Positions 34,491 through 38,220 of a DNA stretch of 38,220 bases are shown piece by piece. The stretch spans positions 1 through 38,220 of the forward strand of contig JAJCYS010000043.1 of NCBI GenBank assembly GCA_029262815.1, in the 5' to 3' direction. Every line of letters starts with the position of its first letter. Position 1 is the first letter of the stretch. Source of the stretch: Deltaproteobacteria bacterium. GTDB taxonomy: Bacteria > Bdellovibrionota > JAJCYS01. The notes under the pieces are model-generated. The model ran no database searches. It was not told the origin of the DNA and worked only from the letters and a program-made list of their open reading frames with translations. Both the position numbers and the translations under genes were made by a program.

Positions 34491-34605
34491 TGGCTTCCTT
34501 CAGTGTAACATGTTAATATTAATAGAAAATTTCTAACTTTAAAAGAATTCAACTTAGAGGTACAATTTTAGCACAAAATTCTGACTTGAGATGTAGGGTA
34601 ATTGT
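34491..34605. promoter_or_regulatory. divergent promoter gap between MBL and nuoB
   Basis: 115 AT-rich bases without a gene. TACAAT at 34561-34566 is a fair -10 box toward nuoB, 40 bases before its ATG, but no good -35 precedes it. No nuoA reading frame fits here. The minus-strand promoter must also lie in this gap; I cannot choose between several AT-rich boxes. Confidence 0.35.
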
Positions 34606-35088
34606 ATGAAAACTGCGCCAAAAGGGTCTCCAGATGTTAATCAGTTTATCTTCACGACCAAAGCAAAAGAGTTTTTAGCCTGGGGACGAAAACATGCTTT
34701 ATGGCCTCTGCCATTTGGAACTGCGTGCTGCGCCATCGAATACATGGCAGTAGTCGGACCTAAATACGATGTTTCACGATTAGGCGCTGAGGTCGTACGT
34801 TTCAGCCCTCGCCAATCTGACTTGATGATTGTAGCAGGTACGATTGTTGAAAAGATGAGTCCCATTCTTAAACGTATTTACGATCAAATGTTAGAACCCA
34901 AGTGGGTGATTTCGATGGGTGCATGCGCCACATCGGGTGGATTTTATCGGGCGTATCATGTTTCTCAAGGTATCGATAAAATCATTCCCGTGGATGTGTA
35001 TATACCAGGATGTCCGCCCACCCCTGAGGCTGTTATTCAAGGCATTACGCAAATTCAGGAGATAATAAGCAAAAAAGCAAAATCATGA
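34606..35088 (+). CDS. nuoB: NADH-quinone oxidoreductase subunit B
   Basis: Carries the terminal N2 [4Fe-4S] cluster of complex I, passing electrons to quinone. 160 residues. The four ligands are present: Cys41 and Cys42 (GTACCAIEYM), Cys107 (GACATSGG) and Cys136 (PGCPPTPE). It has the usual core without extension. It opens the operon: no nuoA precedes it, and the divergent MBL gene is next door. nuoCD follows after 46 bases. Confidence 0.97.
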   Translation: MKTAPKGSPDVNQFIFTTKAKEFLAWGRKHALWPLPFGTACCAIEYMAVVGPKYDVSRLGAEVVRFSPRQSDLMIVAGTIVEKMSPILKRIYDQMLEPKWVISMGACATSGGFYRAYHVSQGIDKIIPVDVYIPGCPPTPEAVIQGITQIQEIISKKAKS

Positions 35089-35134
35089 TAAAACAATCTG
35101 TACGTGTTTAATAACATCTGAACAGGGCTAAACA

Positions 35135-36829
35135 ATGGCTTCTACAAGTGAAGAGCGGTTAAATTTTATCAATTCCAAGTTAACGAACACGACTACCCCT
35201 ACCCGATCTGTGGCAGATGGGTATGAGTTGGCTACGGACGCCAAAGATAGTTTTTCAATCATAAAAGCACTCAAAGAATCCTGTGGGTTTACCTGGATGA
35301 TGGACCGATGTGGGGTTGATCATTTAGAAGACGAAACTGAGAGCAAACGCTTTGAAGTTGTGACCCATCTTTACGCTCCAGATACCAATGAGCGTATTCG
35401 TATCAAAACTTTTACTGACGAAAAAGAATCTGTTCCGACCCTCATTCCGCTGTGGCGCGGTGCAAACTGGTTTGAGCGTGAGACATGGGACATGTACGGC
35501 ATTGAGTTCTCTGGACATCCTGATCTAGAGCGCATTCTGACACACCATGAGTTTCAAGGATATCCGTTACGTAAGGACTATAATCCTGAGAACTATCAAG
35601 AGTTGAGTGAGCCTCTACCTATTCATTTCGATGACGATCCATCACTTGAGGATGAGGACCCACTCGAAGCAAACCAGTGGATCAATATCGGGCCCAGTCA
35701 TCCTGCTACGCATGGCACACTTCGGATCATGGCTGAAGTGAACGGTGAAATTATCAAGCGCACAAACCTTGAAATCGGATATATGCACCGATGTTTTGAG
35801 AAAATGGGCGAAACCCATAAGTGGAATCAAATTATCCCTTATACGGACCGGCTGAATTACTGCAGTTCTGCGATGAATAATGTGGGATATTGTCGAGCTA
35901 TTGAGCAAATGATCGGTGTTGAGGTGCCAGAAGCAGGTCAAGCCTTACGTATGATTCTCTCTGAGTTTTCTCGCATCATGGATCATTTTGTTTGCGTAGG
36001 CACGAATGCGGTTGATATAGGTGCGTTGACTACGTTTTGGTATTCATTTGCACCTCGTGAAAAAATTTATGAATTACTTGAAGAATATTGTGGTGCTCGA
36101 TTAACGGTCAGCCTGACACGAGTCGGCGGTATGGCATACGACTTACCTGAAGGGTGGCTCAAAAGAGCCGAAGAAGCCGTCACCTATATTGAAAAACAAA
36201 TGAAATTGGTAGATGGTTTACTTACCAAAAACCCCATTTGGATTTCTCGAACCAAAGGCGTGTGTGCACTCGATCAAGAATCATCCATTCAATATGGCTA
36301 TACCGGACCTCTGCTCCGTGCAACAGGATTAAATTTTGACTTACGGAAGGTTGAGCCTTATTACTTTTATGATCAAGTTGAATTCGATATACCGATAGCA
36401 CTCAATGGAGATGTGTATGATCGGTATTTAGTCCGCATGGAAGAGATACATCAGAGTTGTCGCATCATTCGTCAACTTCTGAAGAATTTTCCAACGGGAC
36501 CTATGAGCATCGATGACAAGCGCATTACCTTACCCAAAAAAGAAGATGTCTATAATAGTATCGAAGGATTGATGAATCACTTCATGCTCGTCATTCACGA
36601 CGTTCAAGTTCCTAAAGGAGAATATTATAGTTTTACCGAAGCAGCTAATGGTGAGTTAGGATTCTACTGTGTCAGCAACGGATCTGGCTGGCCCACACGA
36701 ATACGATGTCGTGGTCCCAGTTTTGCCCACTACCAAGCTTTTCCAGAAATGATTGAGGGTAAAATGATTGCGGACGCTGTAGCTGGCTTAGGGAGTATTA
36801 ATATTATCGCCGGGGAGCTTGACCGCTAA
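35135..36829 (+). CDS. nuoCD: NADH-quinone oxidoreductase subunit C/D fusion
   Basis: Peripheral-arm subunits C (about residues 1-165) and D (about 180-564) in one chain. The C part has RETWDMYGIEFSGHPDLERIL and ends at YPLRKDY. A short acidic linker (DDDPSLEDEDPLE) follows. The D part begins NIGPSHPATHG and has EIGYMHRCFEKMGE; it ends GSINIIAGELDR, the usual end of the quinone-site subunit. NuoCD fusion is familiar from enterobacteria and some other lineages. The TAA overlaps the nuoE ATG by one base (TAATG), showing coupled translation. Confidence 0.96.
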   Translation: MASTSEERLNFINSKLTNTTTPTRSVADGYELATDAKDSFSIIKALKESCGFTWMMDRCGVDHLEDETESKRFEVVTHLYAPDTNERIRIKTFTDEKESVPTLIPLWRGANWFERETWDMYGIEFSGHPDLERILTHHEFQGYPLRKDYNPENYQELSEPLPIHFDDDPSLEDEDPLEANQWINIGPSHPATHGTLRIMAEVNGEIIKRTNLEIGYMHRCFEKMGETHKWNQIIPYTDRLNYCSSAMNNVGYCRAIEQMIGVEVPEAGQALRMILSEFSRIMDHFVCVGTNAVDIGALTTFWYSFAPREKIYELLEEYCGARLTVSLTRVGGMAYDLPEGWLKRAEEAVTYIEKQMKLVDGLLTKNPIWISRTKGVCALDQESSIQYGYTGPLLRATGLNFDLRKVEPYYFYDQVEFDIPIALNGDVYDRYLVRMEEIHQSCRIIRQLLKNFPTGPMSIDDKRITLPKKEDVYNSIEGLMNHFMLVIHDVQVPKGEYYSFTEAANGELGFYCVSNGSGWPTRIRCRGPSFAHYQAFPEMIEGKMIADAVAGLGSINIIAGELDR

Positions 36830-37323
36830 TGACAAAGCCACACTTAACAGATGCTTTAAAAGCTGAAATCACAAAGATGTATGACAAATACGAAGTCCGT
36901 AGATCTGTCATCATGCCTGCACTCCATGCGATCCAGGAATCATTTGGATACATTTCCAAAGAAGTAGCAGATGAGCTGTCGGGATTTATGGAATTACCAC
37001 GTGTGATGATTGAGGAAGTGATTACTTTTTATACGATGTATCATCGCAATCCGGTGGGGAAACATCATTTTCAAGTGTGTGAGAACGTGACTTGTTGTAT
37101 GTTTCAGGCCCGTGAGCTGACAGACCACATCAAAAAACTCACCAATTTGAAAAAACCAGGTGAAGTGACTGAAGATGGCCTTTTTTCCTACGAGGCAGTT
37201 GCGTGTCTGGGATCTTGCGGCACTGCACCTGTCGTCATGATTAATGACGATTATCACGAGTCATTCTCGGAAGAAAAGGCGACTATGTTTGTCGAAAACG
37301 CACGAGGGTCAAAAGATGAGTAA
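36829..37323 (+). CDS. nuoE: NADH-quinone oxidoreductase subunit E
   Basis: 24-kDa-type subunit with the N1a [2Fe-2S] cluster. Ligands: Cys84 and Cys89 (CENVTC), Cys126 and Cys130 (CLGSC). The thioredoxin-like domain and N-terminal helical bundle account for all 164 residues. The stop overlaps the nuoF start by 8 bases. Confidence 0.96.
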   Translation: MTKPHLTDALKAEITKMYDKYEVRRSVIMPALHAIQESFGYISKEVADELSGFMELPRVMIEEVITFYTMYHRNPVGKHHFQVCENVTCCMFQARELTDHIKKLTNLKKPGEVTEDGLFSYEAVACLGSCGTAPVVMINDDYHESFSEEKATMFVENARGSKDE

Positions 37324-38220
37324 ATCGTATAAATCTGTACTACTCGAGCATGACCACGTTGAAGACATCCATACACTTGATGTGTATATGAAACACGGAG
37401 GGTATGCTGCATTCAAAAAAGTGGTTTCTGAAAAATCAAAAAAAGGCGTGATCGAAGAAATCAAAGCTTCTGGGTTAAGAGGCCGTGGCGGTGCGGGTTT
37501 CCCCACAGGTTTAAAATGGAGTTTTGTACCGCCGAGTGAAACCCCTAGAGGGTTTTTAATCAATAATGCGGATGAGGGGGAGCCCGGGACGTTCAAAGAT
37601 CGTTATCTGATGAATCGTCATCCACATGGCTTTATCGAAGGTAAGCTGATTGCCGGATATGCCTTAAATATTCCCAAGTCTTATATTTATGTTCGTGGAG
37701 AGTTTTTAAAAGAAATACAAAGTGTCGAACGCGCGATTGATGAGGCGTACAAAGCCGGATTACTCGGTGAAAACATCCTAGATTCTGGGTTTACACATCA
37801 TATGGTGGTGCATCGTGGTGCGGGTGCCTATATCTGTGGCGAAGAGACAGGGTTACTTTCTAGCCTTGAGGGCAAAAAAGGTATGCCCAAATTGAAACCA
37901 CCCTTCCCTGCTATTGAAGGACTACATCGACAACCGACTGTTGTGAACAATACTGAGACGTTTGCGGCTGTACCGTGGATTATGAATAACGGCGCTGCGG
38001 CGTACAGGGCTGCGGGCACTGAAAAAAGTGCTGGCACAAAGTTATTCAGCGTGAGTGGTCGAATCAAAAAACCAGGTGTCTATGAACTGCCACTTGGTAT
38101 TCCCCTCATGGAGATGATTAATGATGTATGTGGCGGTATGGCTGAAGGCTATACATTGAAAGGTATTATCCCAGGAGGCATTTCTGCACCTGTGTTAATC
38201 CCTGATGAGTGCGAGCGAGC
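37316..38220 (+). CDS. nuoF: NADH-quinone oxidoreductase subunit F (3' part missing)
   Basis: NADH- and FMN-binding subunit of complex I. About 301 codons are visible from ATG 37316; the family is some 430 residues, and the C-terminal N3 [4Fe-4S] cysteines lie beyond the window. The FMN/NADH glycine loop RGRGGAGFPTGLKW is at 55-68, ADEGEPGTFKDR at 85-96 and GAGAYICGEETGLLSSLEG at 168-186. Overlaps the end of nuoE by 8 bases; the remaining nuo genes presumably continue to the right. Confidence 0.96.
   Translation, partial: MSKSYKSVLLEHDHVEDIHTLDVYMKHGGYAAFKKVVSEKSKKGVIEEIKASGLRGRGGAGFPTGLKWSFVPPSETPRGFLINNADEGEPGTFKDRYLMNRHPHGFIEGKLIAGYALNIPKSYIYVRGEFLKEIQSVERAIDEAYKAGLLGENILDSGFTHHMVVHRGAGAYICGEETGLLSSLEGKKGMPKLKPPFPAIEGLHRQPTVVNNTETFAAVPWIMNNGAAAYRAAGTEKSAGTKLFSVSGRIKKPGVYELPLGIPLMEMINDVCGGMAEGYTLKGIIPGGISAPVLIPDECER

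Noticed and set aside
1..38220. CRISPR array
   Set aside because: No regularly spaced direct repeats of 23-40 bases and no cas-like genes.

Overview
This is a contiguous chromosomal stretch of a Gram-negative bacterium, densely coded and AT-leaning by eye. Lipoproteins, many signal peptides, complex I, IMP dehydrogenase/GMP synthase, RmuC and IcmF all fit a proteobacterium in the broad sense. The fused NuoCD and the many unfamiliar secreted proteins would suit a deep-branching or predatory/host-associated lineage (Bdellovibrionota-like or a divergent alpha/gammaproteobacterium), but the sequence alone does not settle this. I see no integrase, transposase, phage gene or CRISPR array.

Layout. 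1-3859 (minus): a secreted protein of unknown function, a small cysteine-rich protein, and icmF (B12 acyl-CoA mutase fused to its G-protein chaperone, cut by the window edge). 4108-11785 (plus): guaB-guaA-dnaE and a secreted unknown overlapping the dnaE end. 11854-12855 (minus): a membrane protein and tRNA-Val(GAC). 12998-14984 (plus): an EamA permease and a lipoprotein. 15105-17322 (minus): a DprA-like protein with eroded motifs, then trpS. 17462-22481 (plus): a MarC-family protein and three secreted proteins, one of 996 residues with a lytic-transglycosylase-like segment. 22527-24412 (minus): a potassium-channel-like protein and rmuC. 24505-24595: tRNA-Ser(GGA), followed by a GC-rich segment that repeats the tRNA 3' end. 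24778-27309 (minus): a secreted papain-fold candidate, a secreted zincin candidate and a cold-shock protein. 27653-28831 (plus): a sarcosine-oxidase-family flavoenzyme. 28838-30833 (minus): a YdcZ-like transporter and two membrane proteins. 30923-34490 (minus): a glyoxalase-II-like hydrolase, a [2Fe-2S] ferredoxin, a transglutaminase-like/TPR protein and a secreted unknown. 34606-38220 (plus): nuoB-nuoCD-nuoE-nuoF, running off the window.

How it fits together. Core metabolism (guanine nucleotides, replication, tryptophanyl-tRNA, complex I, acyl-CoA carbon-skeleton rearrangement) alternates with small groups of exported proteins, several carrying candidate peptidase, transglutaminase or peptidoglycan-lyase folds. 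A dispersed short repeat family lies at three junctions, each time between converging transcription units.

The parts most worth following up are the DprA homologue that has lost its signature motifs, the three-gene exported cluster at 18318-22481, the paired secreted hydrolases at 24778-27002, the ferredoxin/transglutaminase-TPR operon, and the duplicated tRNA-Ser 3' end. All residue counts and motif positions were read by eye and may be off by a base or residue.
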